In this document: piece by piece, positions 16,741-24,404 of the stretch
Layout: each line of letters opens with the position of its first letter
Position numbering within the stretch: the first letter of the stretch is position 1
Assembly: GCA_043721435.1 (NCBI GenBank)
Contig: JAYSQR010000021.1
Location: 1 to 64,000, forward strand
Length of the DNA stretch: 64,000 nt
DNA from: VFJL01 sp043721435
GTDB taxonomy: Bacteria > Pseudomonadota > Gammaproteobacteria > Burkholderiales > Nitrosomonadaceae
Direction: 5' to 3'
Program-made: the position numbers and the translations under genes
The notes under the pieces: generated by a model
Seen by the model: the letters and a program-made list of their open reading frames with translations, nothing else
What the model was told of the DNA's origin: nothing
Databases searched by the model: none

Positions 16741-17214
16741 ATGGGAATAAAAATTTCAGTCATTATCCCGATTCTGATAATTACCGGCATGGCTATGGCC
16801 ACTACTGCTTTTGCTGAAATCTACAAACATGTAGACAAGGAGGGGCGCATAACCTATTCCAATACTCCCACGAAGGGCGCGAAAAGGCTCTATCTCGATC
16901 CGGCAGCAGCGCAGCCCAAGCCTGCAGTGGCAACTCCTGATGGTTTCCCCAAGGTGGCTCGCAAAGTGCAGCAGCAACGGGACGTGAGGCGCCGTGAAAT
17001 TCTCGCAGAGGAATTGGCTGCAGAAGAGAAGTTGCTATCAGATGCCAGACAGGTTCTAAAGAAAGGTGAAGCGAACTATAAGGCTCTTAAAGTCAGTCCT
17101 GCTCAATCCAGACACAACGTGGCTAACTCCGAAGAACAGATGAAGAAACTCCGGGAACAGGTGTTGTTGCATGAGAACAACATCGTGGCGCTGAAGAGAG
17201 AGTTGGCAAACTGA
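16741..17214 (+). CDS. Exported DUF4124-domain protein, copy 1
   Basis: 157 residues: a signal peptide (about residues 1-25, cleavage after AFA), a DUF4124 domain with IYKHVDKEGRITYSNTP, and a C-terminal coiled-coil from about residue 75 rich in Glu, Lys and Arg. DUF4124 proteins are common exported or periplasmic proteins of beta- and gammaproteobacteria with no known activity. A diverged paralogue follows directly, implying a tandem duplication. Confidence 0.8.
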   Translation: MGIKISVIIPILIITGMAMATTAFAEIYKHVDKEGRITYSNTPTKGAKRLYLDPAAAQPKPAVATPDGFPKVARKVQQQRDVRRREILAEELAAEEKLLSDARQVLKKGEANYKALKVSPAQSRHNVANSEEQMKKLREQVLLHENNIVALKRELAN

Positions 17215-17308
17215 GTATTTTGGGGATGATGCTTTACGTGCATCCCATTCTGAAAAGTTGCTATTACGCCCGCACGGGGCTTGCGGAGATTCTTCAGCTG
17301 GTGGATCT

Positions 17309-17755
17309 ATGAAAATAAAGAGCAGCATACTTTTGGCAATATTTAGCGTCGCATGCTATGCCCAGCCTCAGCTATATAAACATGTGGATAAGGATGGTAA
17401 AACCAGCTATTCAAATACCCCCCTGAAGGATGCCAAGAAACTTGATCTGCCACCGCTTACAGTCATACCGGCAATCAAACCCAAAGTGAAAACCAACCCC
17501 CGGGGTTTGTCTGATACTGCTGACAATGAAGCACGCCGCATGGTTATTGAGGAGAAAATTGCCGGGGAGGTAATACTCCTGGAGGAGATAAAAAAGGAGT
17601 ACAACAATGGTGAACCAGACCGTCTAGGCAGCGAAAGAAATTACCAGAGATACCTTGACCGGATGCAGCAACTCAAGGATGGAATGGCTTTTCACGAGGA
17701 GAACATCAGGGTGCTCAGAGTGGAGCTTCAGGGTTTAGGTTCCAACCAAAGATAA
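17309..17755 (+). CDS. Exported DUF4124-domain protein, copy 2
   Basis: 148 residues with the same plan as its upstream neighbour: signal peptide (about residues 1-19, cleavage near CYA), LYKHVDKDGKTSYSNTP, and a charged coiled-coil ending in HEENIRVLRVEL (the neighbour has HENNIVALKREL). The two copies are clearly related but well diverged, so the duplication is old. ATG 17309 is chosen because it opens the signal peptide and follows a GGTGGA. Function unknown. Confidence 0.8.
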   Translation: MKIKSSILLAIFSVACYAQPQLYKHVDKDGKTSYSNTPLKDAKKLDLPPLTVIPAIKPKVKTNPRGLSDTADNEARRMVIEEKIAGEVILLEEIKKEYNNGEPDRLGSERNYQRYLDRMQQLKDGMAFHEENIRVLRVELQGLGSNQR

Positions 17756-17811
17756 GAGTACCTGCGTAAATCCAGGGGAAGGCACTACAGTTGCGATAAA
17801 TGAAACTGGCA

Positions 17812-18585
17812 TTACGGCTGCACCATAAGCTCCACTGTCACCGGAGCATGATCCGATGGCCGTTCAAGTTTGCGCGTTGCCTTGTCTATGACACAGGCAG
17901 TGCAGGCTCCGGCAAGTTCGTTACTCAGCAGAATATGGTCTATGCGCATACCCATGTTGCGGCGGAAAGCCATCATGCGGTAATCCCACCAGGTGTATGA
18001 TTTCTCCGACTGTTCAAACAGCCGGAAGCTGTCCACAAAGCCGAGTTTAAGCAGTTTGTGAAACGCCTCTCGTTCCGGCTGGCTGAACAGTACCTGTCCT
18101 CGCCATAATTCCAGGTCATGCACATCGCATTCTTCCGGCGCGATGTTGAAATCACCCAGCAGCACTAGTTTTGGATATTTATGTAGCTCATCCTGCAGCC
18201 ATAGTTTGAGAGCGGTCAGCCATTTCAGCTTGTATTGATATTTTTCTGATTCGACGTTTTCACCGTTGGGGACATAGATGCAAATTACCCGTACATCACC
18301 GTAGGTTGCCGCCAGTACACGTTTCTGATGATCGTCCAAGGCAGGGATGGTGCTGATGATCTCACTGCCCGTCTGTTTGCTAAGCAAGGCGACGCCGTTA
18401 TAGGTTTTCTGTCCGGCATAGATTGCTTGATATCCTGCTGCGGTGATTTCAGCCAGCGGAAAGTTCTCGTCTTGCAGCTTGGTTTCCTGCAGGCACAACA
18501 CATCTGGCTGATTGGCCATCAACCAGTCAACAACCTGTGGCAGACGGACTTTAAGGGAATTGACATTCCAGGTGGCTATCTTCAT
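17812..18585 (-). CDS. xthA: Exodeoxyribonuclease III
   Basis: A 257-residue AP endonuclease/3'-5' exonuclease that repairs abasic sites and blocked 3' ends. TWNVNSLKVRL, LQETKL (metal-binding Glu near residue 34), GDFNIAP near 147, the WDYR segment near 205 and the C-terminal SDHAPV (catalytic His) are all present. Convergent with the DUF4124 pair. Confidence 0.96.
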   Translation of the reverse strand: MKIATWNVNSLKVRLPQVVDWLMANQPDVLCLQETKLQDENFPLAEITAAGYQAIYAGQKTYNGVALLSKQTGSEIISTIPALDDHQKRVLAATYGDVRVICIYVPNGENVESEKYQYKLKWLTALKLWLQDELHKYPKLVLLGDFNIAPEECDVHDLELWRGQVLFSQPEREAFHKLLKLGFVDSFRLFEQSEKSYTWWDYRMMAFRRNMGMRIDHILLSNELAGACTACVIDKATRKLERPSDHAPVTVELMVQP

Positions 18586-18622
18586 GGCTGCCTGTGATCA
18601 AGCAGTGGCGGAATGGCATGCA

Positions 18623-19957
18623 TTATTGCGGCTCTGTCTGTGTCCACGCACCTGTCCGCCGCCGCGCTTCGGCAATCTGCTCGCGCGTCATTTTTTCTTC
18701 GACAACAGCACGATTCTTAATGGCCCTTTCCTCCCCGCCCGCCGCCGCGAGGCTGAACCACATGTGCGCCTCAATATAATCCTGGGTAACGCCTTTGCCG
18801 TCAGCGTACCTGATGCCTAAATTGTATTGCGCATCTGCATCGCCCTGCTCGGCGGCCTTGCGATACCATGTCACGGCCTGCTGCTCATCCTGCACAACCC
18901 CGCGGCCTCGGGCATACATGACACCCAGATTGTATTGCGCGTCCGCATAGCCCTGCTCGGCGGCCTTGCGATACCACGTCACGGCCTGCTGCTCGTCCTG
19001 CACAACCCCGCGGCCTTTGGCATACATGACACCCAGATTGTATTGCGCATCCGCGTAGCCCTGTTCAGCCGCCTTGCGATACCACGCCACGGCTTGCTGC
19101 TCGTCCTGCGCCACCTCATGTCCTTTGGCGTACATGACGCCCAGATTATATTGCGCCCACGGATGTCCTCTCTCAGCGGCCTTGAGATACCAGGACACGG
19201 CCTGCCGATCATCCTGGGTAACACCCTGGCCCTTGAGGTACATGAAACCCAGAATCGCTTGCGCTGGGACATCCCCCTGCTCGGCCGCCTTGCGATACCA
19301 CATCGCGGCCTGCTGCTCGTCCTGCGCAACCCCGCGGCCTTTGGCGTACATGACGCCCAGATTGAACTGTGCCCCTGGGTGCTCTTTCTCAGCGGCTTTG
19401 AGATACCAGGCCACGGCTTGCCGGTCATCCTGTACAACTCCCTGGCCTTTGGCGTACATGACCCCTAGACTGTATTGTGCCTCCACATGACCTTTCTCAG
19501 CAGCTTTGAGATACCAGGAAGCAGCCTGCTGTTCGTCTTGCGGAACACCACGGCCCTTGAGGTACATAAAACCCAGAATAGCCTGCGCCGGGAGATCTCC
19601 CTGCTCTGCTGCCATACGATACCATATCAAGGCCTGTTGTTCGTCCTGCGCAACTCCCTGACCTCTGGCATACATGACGCCCAGATTGAATTGGGCATCC
19701 ACACTTCCCTGCTCCGCAGCTTTCTTGAAAGATGCCACGGCTCTGGTGTAGTCCCTGCTGGCAGCAAACTGCCTTCCATCCTCAAAGTCTCCGGCAACAA
19801 CCGGAAGTGCCAGCAGTGCCAGTACCAACCCTGTAAGCGTTAATAGCCACATAATTTGCGCACCATTTTGACAGACTGCACCCCTCCTCAGGGAGGTGAC
19901 TGTATCAGTTCCTCGTGATTTTCCCGACGATAGCCTTGCGCTAGACTTCATATTCAC
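18623..19957 (-). CDS. Exported SEL1-repeat protein with nine repeats
   Basis: Up to 444 residues. A hydrophobic segment (about residues 36-55, ending PVVAGDF) looks like a signal peptide behind a long Arg-rich N-region; the true start may be GTG 19957, ATG 19951 or ATG 19852. Nine 36-residue SEL1 repeats (pattern AQxxLGxMYxxGxGVxQDxxQAxxWYxxAA) follow from about residue 80 to 410. SEL1 proteins are solenoids that hold other proteins together, often in the periplasm. Repeats 1-3 and 4-6 are a duplicated block and repeats 7-9 are nearly identical. No partner can be named. Confidence 0.85.
   Translation of the reverse strand: MNMKSSARLSSGKSRGTDTVTSLRRGAVCQNGAQIMWLLTLTGLVLALLALPVVAGDFEDGRQFAASRDYTRAVASFKKAAEQGSVDAQFNLGVMYARGQGVAQDEQQALIWYRMAAEQGDLPAQAILGFMYLKGRGVPQDEQQAASWYLKAAEKGHVEAQYSLGVMYAKGQGVVQDDRQAVAWYLKAAEKEHPGAQFNLGVMYAKGRGVAQDEQQAAMWYRKAAEQGDVPAQAILGFMYLKGQGVTQDDRQAVSWYLKAAERGHPWAQYNLGVMYAKGHEVAQDEQQAVAWYRKAAEQGYADAQYNLGVMYAKGRGVVQDEQQAVTWYRKAAEQGYADAQYNLGVMYARGRGVVQDEQQAVTWYRKAAEQGDADAQYNLGIRYADGKGVTQDYIEAHMWFSLAAAGGEERAIKNRAVVEEKMTREQIAEARRRTGAWTQTEPQ
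18830..19700. repeat. 108-bp tandem repeats inside the SEL1 gene
   Basis: The nine SEL1 units are 108-bp DNA repeats. The three near the 3' end of the gene (about 18830-19150) are almost identical at the base level, including silent sites, showing recent duplication. The rest follow a 324-bp (three-unit) higher-order period: AQFNLG, AQAILG and AQY-type repeats occur in that order twice. Confidence 0.75.
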
Positions 19958-19963
19958 TTGTGC

Positions 19964-20788
19964 TTAATAATCGGGATTGAAGCTTTTGATAATTACGCCG
20001 CCGGATTTGTCATCGTGCTCCAGACTCAAGAGCTTGTGTTCCTCAGCTTCATCCAGCAGTTTGCCAAATGAGCGGAAGCCGTAATAGGCTTCGTTAAAGC
20101 CTGGCTTGCGGCGTTTCAGTGCTTGTTTTACCATCGAGCCCCAGATTTTTTCTTCCTCGCCCCGCTCCGAGAATAGAGCCTCCACCGTTGCCATCATCAG
20201 ATCGAAAGCTTCCTGCTTCTTGTCGCCTTTATTCTTGGACGCTTCCTTGGCCGCATCTGCGACCGCCATACTTTTAGAAGCAGGTTTCTTCACCGTCTGT
20301 TTCTTCAGTTTCTCCCGGACCAGATCATCATAATAAATGAACTCATCACAGTTCGCGATGAGCAGATCAGAAGTGGAATTCTTCACACCGATGCCGATCA
20401 CGGTCTTGTTGTTTTCCCGCAACTTGGACACTAATGGCGAGAAATCAGAGTCGCCGCTGATAATGACAAAGGTATCGACATGAGATTTCGTATAGCAAAG
20501 ATCAAGTGCATCTACCACCATGCGGATATCGGCAGAATTCTTGCCGGATTGGCGCACATGAGGAATCTCAATCAGTTCGAATGAAGCTTCGTGCATCGCC
20601 GTTTTGAAGGTTTTGTAACGATCCCAGTCGCAATAGGCTTTCTTGACCACAATGTTGCCTTTCAGCAACAGGCGTTCCAGTACCTTGCTGATATCGAACA
20701 TCTCGTACTTGGCATCACGTACGCCAAGGGCGATATTCTCGAAATCGCAGAACAGTGCCAGACTCCTGGTACCAGTCAAGATGGGCAT
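19964..20788 (-). CDS. NYN-domain protein with C-terminal LOTUS/OST-HTH domain
   Basis: 274 residues. The N-terminal half is a NYN (PIN-like) domain: ALFCDFENI near residue 10, the acidic SADIRMVVDALDLCY near 85 and ISGDSDFSPLV near 108 form the metal-binding site of a predicted RNase. After a Lys/Ala linker comes a domain of about 75 residues (EALFSERGEEEKIWGSMVKQALKRR region to the end) resembling a LOTUS/OST-HTH RNA-binding domain. ATG 20788 has GGAG at good spacing and is preferred to 20818. A single-strand RNase acting on structured RNA is inferred from the domains. Confidence 0.85.
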   Translation of the reverse strand: MPILTGTRSLALFCDFENIALGVRDAKYEMFDISKVLERLLLKGNIVVKKAYCDWDRYKTFKTAMHEASFELIEIPHVRQSGKNSADIRMVVDALDLCYTKSHVDTFVIISGDSDFSPLVSKLRENNKTVIGIGVKNSTSDLLIANCDEFIYYDDLVREKLKKQTVKKPASKSMAVADAAKEASKNKGDKKQEAFDLMMATVEALFSERGEEEKIWGSMVKQALKRRKPGFNEAYYGFRSFGKLLDEAEEHKLLSLEHDDKSGGVIIKSFNPDY

Positions 20789-21187
20789 GGCTATCTCCAA
20801 TAGCGTGTGTGGGATCATTTTACCGCTGCTACGGTTTTTGTAGATAACACTTTTATGAGTATTGCTGGTGACAGCCGATTCTCAACTTCAGTGTTTCGGC
20901 AGTCTCAGTCCCGCCCAGCCTCGCTGACATGCGGACTCAGATCAGGAATAGTGTGACTATATGATGACGTGGCCGGAAATTTGATGCAAGCGGCATGCGC
21001 GGGAAATGGCATTGACAGTGATTGCAGCAACGGAATATCGGTGCAGTATTTTCCGCATCATGCCGATGATGGGGGCCAAGGTTAAATCTGCGCCTGTCCA
21101 TGGCAGGTTACCAATAAGCCTGATACGATACGGCTTTGTTGATCCGCCGCACTGATTTATTGCCTGGCTGTGCAGCTTGCCTCTGAT
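20789..21187. other. Intergenic stretch, nothing identified
   Basis: About 400 bp between the NYN gene and the small charged-protein gene. I see no credible reading frame, no strong hairpin and no RNA gene. A TTGACA occurs near 21013 but its partner TATCGG 18 bases on is poor. It probably holds the promoter of the NYN gene. Confidence 0.5.
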
Positions 21188-21358
21188 TTATTCGGTCTTT
21201 GCCGCATCCTCAGTTTCCGCCACACCCGGAGGCTGGTCTGGATTGTCATCGGATGGTGTCCTACCCTTATCCAGCTTGCGCTGCCTTTTCTCTTCCTGTT
21301 TCTTTTTCTTGGCCAGGTCTTTCTGGCGTTTTTCATATTGGAAATTTGGCTGTGCCAA
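21188..21358 (-). CDS. Small highly charged protein, 56 residues
   Basis: Starts at a TTG (21358-21356) with an AAAGGAG Shine-Dalgarno seven bases upstream and reads LAQPNFQYEKRQKDLAKKKK, then a Gln/Glu/Arg/Lys helix and an acidic, Pro-rich tail ending in KTE. It resembles short proteins starting MAKPNFQYEKRQK-like that are found, without known function, in many betaproteobacteria. The N-terminal half is a strongly basic helix and may bind nucleic acid or ribosomes; that is inference. Overlapping frames on either strand lack such composition or a binding site. Confidence 0.7.
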   Translation of the reverse strand: MAQPNFQYEKRQKDLAKKKKQEEKRQRKLDKGRTPSDDNPDQPPGVAETEDAAKTE

Positions 21359-21450
21359 TTTGTCACTCCTTTAATGGCTATTTCTGATGCAGAGAGAATC
21401 AGAGAAGATTTGTTTTTGCTTTGATTATTCTACGTGGAAACAGGCAACTT

Positions 21451-21468
21451 ATCCGAATATATTCGGAT
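21451..21468. promoter_or_regulatory. Perfect 18-bp palindrome, possible operator
   Basis: ATCCGAATATATTCGGAT is a perfect palindrome in a gene-free stretch (21359-21759). It is about 90 bp upstream of the small minus-strand protein gene and downstream of the cysteine desulfurase gene. Size and symmetry fit a dimeric repressor site; a short hairpin is the alternative. The rest of the 400-bp stretch shows nothing I can identify. Confidence 0.5.
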
Positions 21469-21759
21469 CCGGAGAAGATTCGGTGGAAAAATAACGGCAG
21501 GGGTTATCTGAAAGTTTATTGATGCTGCGCAGTGTTTCTACTTGCAACCATCAAGCAGGGTCGGCGTGGGTCACGCCAGGGGTATCGAGCACCTCCTGAT
21601 CGGGTCGGGCAGATCAGTACGGAGCAGAAGGCCGAGAAAATGGACCATCAAGATTAAGTGCAACGGTGTTTTCTGTTCTCCATCTCTCACTAGGACGCCG
21701 ACATCTGATGTTTGTCGATGTGGGAAATGATATCTCCAACCGAGCGAAGCCATGCAGTT

Positions 21760-22935
21760 TTAAGCCATAGCCGTATTCATGTTTCTTAATCCTGCCGCCG
21801 TACTGCTTAGCGTTTTAAGGAAATCTTCCACCTGTACCGGCGTGTTGGTGCTGCCTAGACTGATGCGCACCGCACATCGCGCCAGCAGGGGTTCGACTCC
21901 CATCGCTTCCAGCACATGGCTTTGGCCAGGAGTCACGCTGGAACAGGCGGCGCCACTGGCTACCGCGAAACCTGCCTTGTCAAGACGGACGACCAAGGTA
22001 TCACCCTCAATACCGGGTAACGCAAAATAGCAGGTATTGGGCAAACGCGCTGCCCCCAATCCGAAAATGACAGCGCCCATCGCAATCAGTCCCTGCTCCA
22101 GACGTGTGTGCATTGCCGCAACCCGCGTAGTCATCCCAGCCATACGGATCTTGGCCAACTCACAGGCAGCGCCAAAACCAACGATGGCAGGGACATTTTC
22201 GGTACCTGAGCGCAACCCGTTTTCGTGACCACCACCAAAAATGAGTGGTTTGAGCAACAGTTGCTTGTCCACAATCAGCGCAGCAGCACCCTTGGGGCCA
22301 TAAATCTTGTGGGCAGACAGCGTCATGGCATGTACTTTGAGTGCGGCAAAATCCACCGGAATTTTTCCAAAGGCCTGCACTGCATCGGTATGTGTCCAGG
22401 CACCATGCCCCCGGGCTTTTTCTGCAATCGCCGCTACGTCCTGAATTACGCCGGTTTCATTATTTGCCAGCATCACCGACACCAGGCCGGGTTGTTGTTC
22501 CCTCATGGCGTTAGCGGCATCATCCAGACTCACTTGTCCCAAACGGTCCACCGCCAGTCGCCGCAAATCCCATTTCTCAAGCTTTCTCCGTGCCAATTCC
22601 TGGGCTGGGCGCAGCACGCAAGGATGTTCAATCGCGCTGACGATAATCCGCGTAGGTTTTAGGTAGCCTGCGGCTCCCAGGATGAACAGGTTGTTGGCCT
22701 CCGATCCGCCACTGCAGAAAGCTACTTGTTCCGGCTGTACGCCGACCGCATCCGCCACCTGCTCGCGCGCCTGGTCTATTGCCCGACGTGCCGCCATCCC
22801 GCGGAGATGGCGACTGGAAGGATTGCCGAACTCTCCCTGAAAATACGGCAGCATCACATCCAGCACTGCATCATCCATCGCAGTGGTGGCGTTATGGTCG
22901 AAATATGCTTGTACCCTTCTATTCATTTTCATCAA
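21760..22935 (-). CDS. iscS: Cysteine desulfurase, IscS/NifS type
   Basis: A 391-residue PLP enzyme that takes sulfur from cysteine for Fe-S clusters and other sulfur compounds. YFDHNATTAMDD at the start, SGGSEANNL near residue 75, ANNETGV near 152, the PLP Lys in SAHKIYGPKG near 204 and the active Cys in SGAACSSV near 330 are present. The C-terminus lacks the usual IscS tail that docks IscU, so a NifS-like relative is possible. It lies 67 bp after iscR on the same strand, but iscU, iscA and hscBA do not follow. Confidence 0.93.
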   Translation of the reverse strand: MMKMNRRVQAYFDHNATTAMDDAVLDVMLPYFQGEFGNPSSRHLRGMAARRAIDQAREQVADAVGVQPEQVAFCSGGSEANNLFILGAAGYLKPTRIIVSAIEHPCVLRPAQELARRKLEKWDLRRLAVDRLGQVSLDDAANAMREQQPGLVSVMLANNETGVIQDVAAIAEKARGHGAWTHTDAVQAFGKIPVDFAALKVHAMTLSAHKIYGPKGAAALIVDKQLLLKPLIFGGGHENGLRSGTENVPAIVGFGAACELAKIRMAGMTTRVAAMHTRLEQGLIAMGAVIFGLGAARLPNTCYFALPGIEGDTLVVRLDKAGFAVASGAACSSVTPGQSHVLEAMGVEPLLARCAVRISLGSTNTPVQVEDFLKTLSSTAAGLRNMNTAMA

Positions 22936-23002
22936 CTATCGTCGATTTCATTGCATTTGCTTCAATCCGGCGGATTTCCATGCGCTGCTTACAGAGAAGC
23001 AG

Positions 23003-23473
23003 TTAAGCCGGAAATGTTTTTCCCGGCTGCTTGTGCACCCGTAGGTCCTGCAACACTGCGACATTCTTCACTTTTGGACTCGTCACCAGTTGTTCTAGTG
23101 TGACCAGGGCCAGATAGTCCCGTATCTTGGCATTGAGGCTGGTCCACAGATCATGGGTCATGCAGCGCTGATCATTGTGACAGTTCTCCTTGCCCTTGCA
23201 CTGAGTTGCATCAATTGGTTCATCCACGGCAAGGATGATGTCAGCCACCGACACTTCATTCATTGGCCGCGCCAAATGGTAGCCGCCACCGGGGCCGCGT
23301 ACACTATCTACCAATTTGTTGCGCCGTAGTTTTCCGAACAACTGCTCCAGATAAGACAGTGAAATCCTTTGGCGCTCGCTGATGCCCGCCAATGTCACTG
23401 GCCCATGATCACCATGCAGAGCCAGATCAATCATTGCAGTCACCGCAAAACGCCCCTTAGTCGTCAATCGCAT
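23003..23473 (-). CDS. iscR: Fe-S cluster regulator IscR
   Basis: A 156-residue Rrf2-family repressor. MRLTTKGRFAVTAMIDLA opens the winged helix; LSYLEQLFGKLRRNKLV is the recognition region, and three Cys (in TQCKGKENCHNDQRCMTHDLW-type spacing, near residues 92, 98 and 104) plus a following His can hold a [2Fe-2S] cluster. With the cluster IscR represses its own operon. A near-consensus IscR site overlaps the promoter upstream, supporting autoregulation. Confidence 0.95.
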   Translation of the reverse strand: MRLTTKGRFAVTAMIDLALHGDHGPVTLAGISERQRISLSYLEQLFGKLRRNKLVDSVRGPGGGYHLARPMNEVSVADIILAVDEPIDATQCKGKENCHNDQRCMTHDLWTSLNAKIRDYLALVTLEQLVTSPKVKNVAVLQDLRVHKQPGKTFPA

Positions 23474-23553
23474 TTTTGCTCCCAGTCAGAATCAACATTC
23501 GGATTAACAATTATTCTCGGGTTATCCGCAGCAATACCCGACAATTTCGCTCA

Positions 23554-23582
23554 AGTATATAAAACCCTACTTATTCAGTCAA
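23554..23582 (-). promoter_or_regulatory. Sigma-70 promoter of iscR-iscS
   Basis: On the minus strand -35 TTGACT (23582-23577), a 17-bp spacer and -10 TATACT (23559-23554). Each hexamer differs from consensus at one position. The predicted start near 23547 gives a leader of about 75 bases to iscR. Confidence 0.8.
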
Positions 23583-23586
23583 CTAT
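23562..23586. promoter_or_regulatory. IscR type 1 binding site over the iscR promoter
   Basis: Plus-strand 23562-23586 matches 22 of 25 positions of the type 1 IscR consensus known from E. coli (ATASYYGACTRwwwYAGTCRRSTAT). The right half, CAGTCAACTAT, is a complete match; the left half has three mismatches. The site covers the -35 hexamer and most of the spacer of the iscR promoter, the expected geometry for repression by cluster-loaded IscR. Confidence 0.8.
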
Positions 23587-23640
23587 TTTGTTCGAATAAT
23601 TCGCGGCAGTCTTGTCTGTGGCTCATTGCTCTTGTTGCGC

Positions 23641-24366
23641 TTACCGGCGTTTCTCCAGAGCGCTCAGGATTCCACGCAATATATTTACTTCTTCTTTTTC
23701 CAGTCGGGCGCGCGCAAATAAGCGGCGCATGCGCTGCAGCAGCCGTTTCGGTTCCTGGGGATCCAGAAAACCACTGTTTATCATGCTTTGTTCCAGATGA
23801 CGGACAAATAATTCAATCTCATCGAAGCTAGCGGGTGTGCCCATTGGTTGCGGAAGACTCCCGATTTCTGGCAGAGCCATGCGTAATTCATATGCCATTA
23901 CTTGCACCGCGCTGGCAAGATTGAGGGAGGAGTAATCTGGATTGGCCGGAATATGCACAATAATTTGACACTTGCTCACTTCGAGCGTGGTGAGACCGGA
24001 CATTTCTGTGCCGAAAACCAGCGCGACCGGATGTTGCCGCGCATGGTTGCACAATTCCTGTGCCCCCTGATATGAATCGAACACTTCATGTGCAAGGTCG
24101 CGCGGACGGGCAGTGATTGCCGCCGCCAGCACCGTGCCACTGAGGGCTTCATCAAGGCTGCCACAAACCTTGGCAGTGTTGAGCACATCCCATGCACCGG
24201 CGGCGCGCGCTTCTGCTTCCTTGTCGGGAAACGATTTTGGGTTTATCAGATAGAGTGCACCCAGCCCCATTGTTTTCATCGCCCGCGCAGCCGCGCCGAT
24301 ATTCCCGGGATGGCTGGTATGGCTCAACACTATGCGGACATTAGCAAGCGGGCAGAGGGGATTCAT
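23641..24366 (-). CDS. trmJ: tRNA (cytidine/uridine-32-2'-O)-methyltransferase TrmJ
   Basis: A 241-residue SPOUT methylase that 2'-O-methylates position 32 of tRNAs. SHPGNIGAAARAMKTMGL near residue 18, VFGTEMSGLT near 117 and SSLNLASAVQVMAYEL near 145 are the knot motifs that bind SAM. The C-terminal helical extension (from about 170) is typical of TrmJ. Divergent from suhB with 38 bp between starts, and near iscR as in many proteobacteria. Confidence 0.93.
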   Translation of the reverse strand: MNPLCPLANVRIVLSHTSHPGNIGAAARAMKTMGLGALYLINPKSFPDKEAEARAAGAWDVLNTAKVCGSLDEALSGTVLAAAITARPRDLAHEVFDSYQGAQELCNHARQHPVALVFGTEMSGLTTLEVSKCQIIVHIPANPDYSSLNLASAVQVMAYELRMALPEIGSLPQPMGTPASFDEIELFVRHLEQSMINSGFLDPQEPKRLLQRMRRLFARARLEKEEVNILRGILSALEKRR

Positions 24367-24404
24367 ATTAAAATCCTAGTTTTGTTTAATCCCGAATCCA
24401 GAAT

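Noticed and set aside
21157..21424. 69-residue minus and 84-residue plus frames around 21.2-21.4 kb
   Set aside because: They overlap the small charged-protein gene, which has the right binding site and composition; the others read as shadows.
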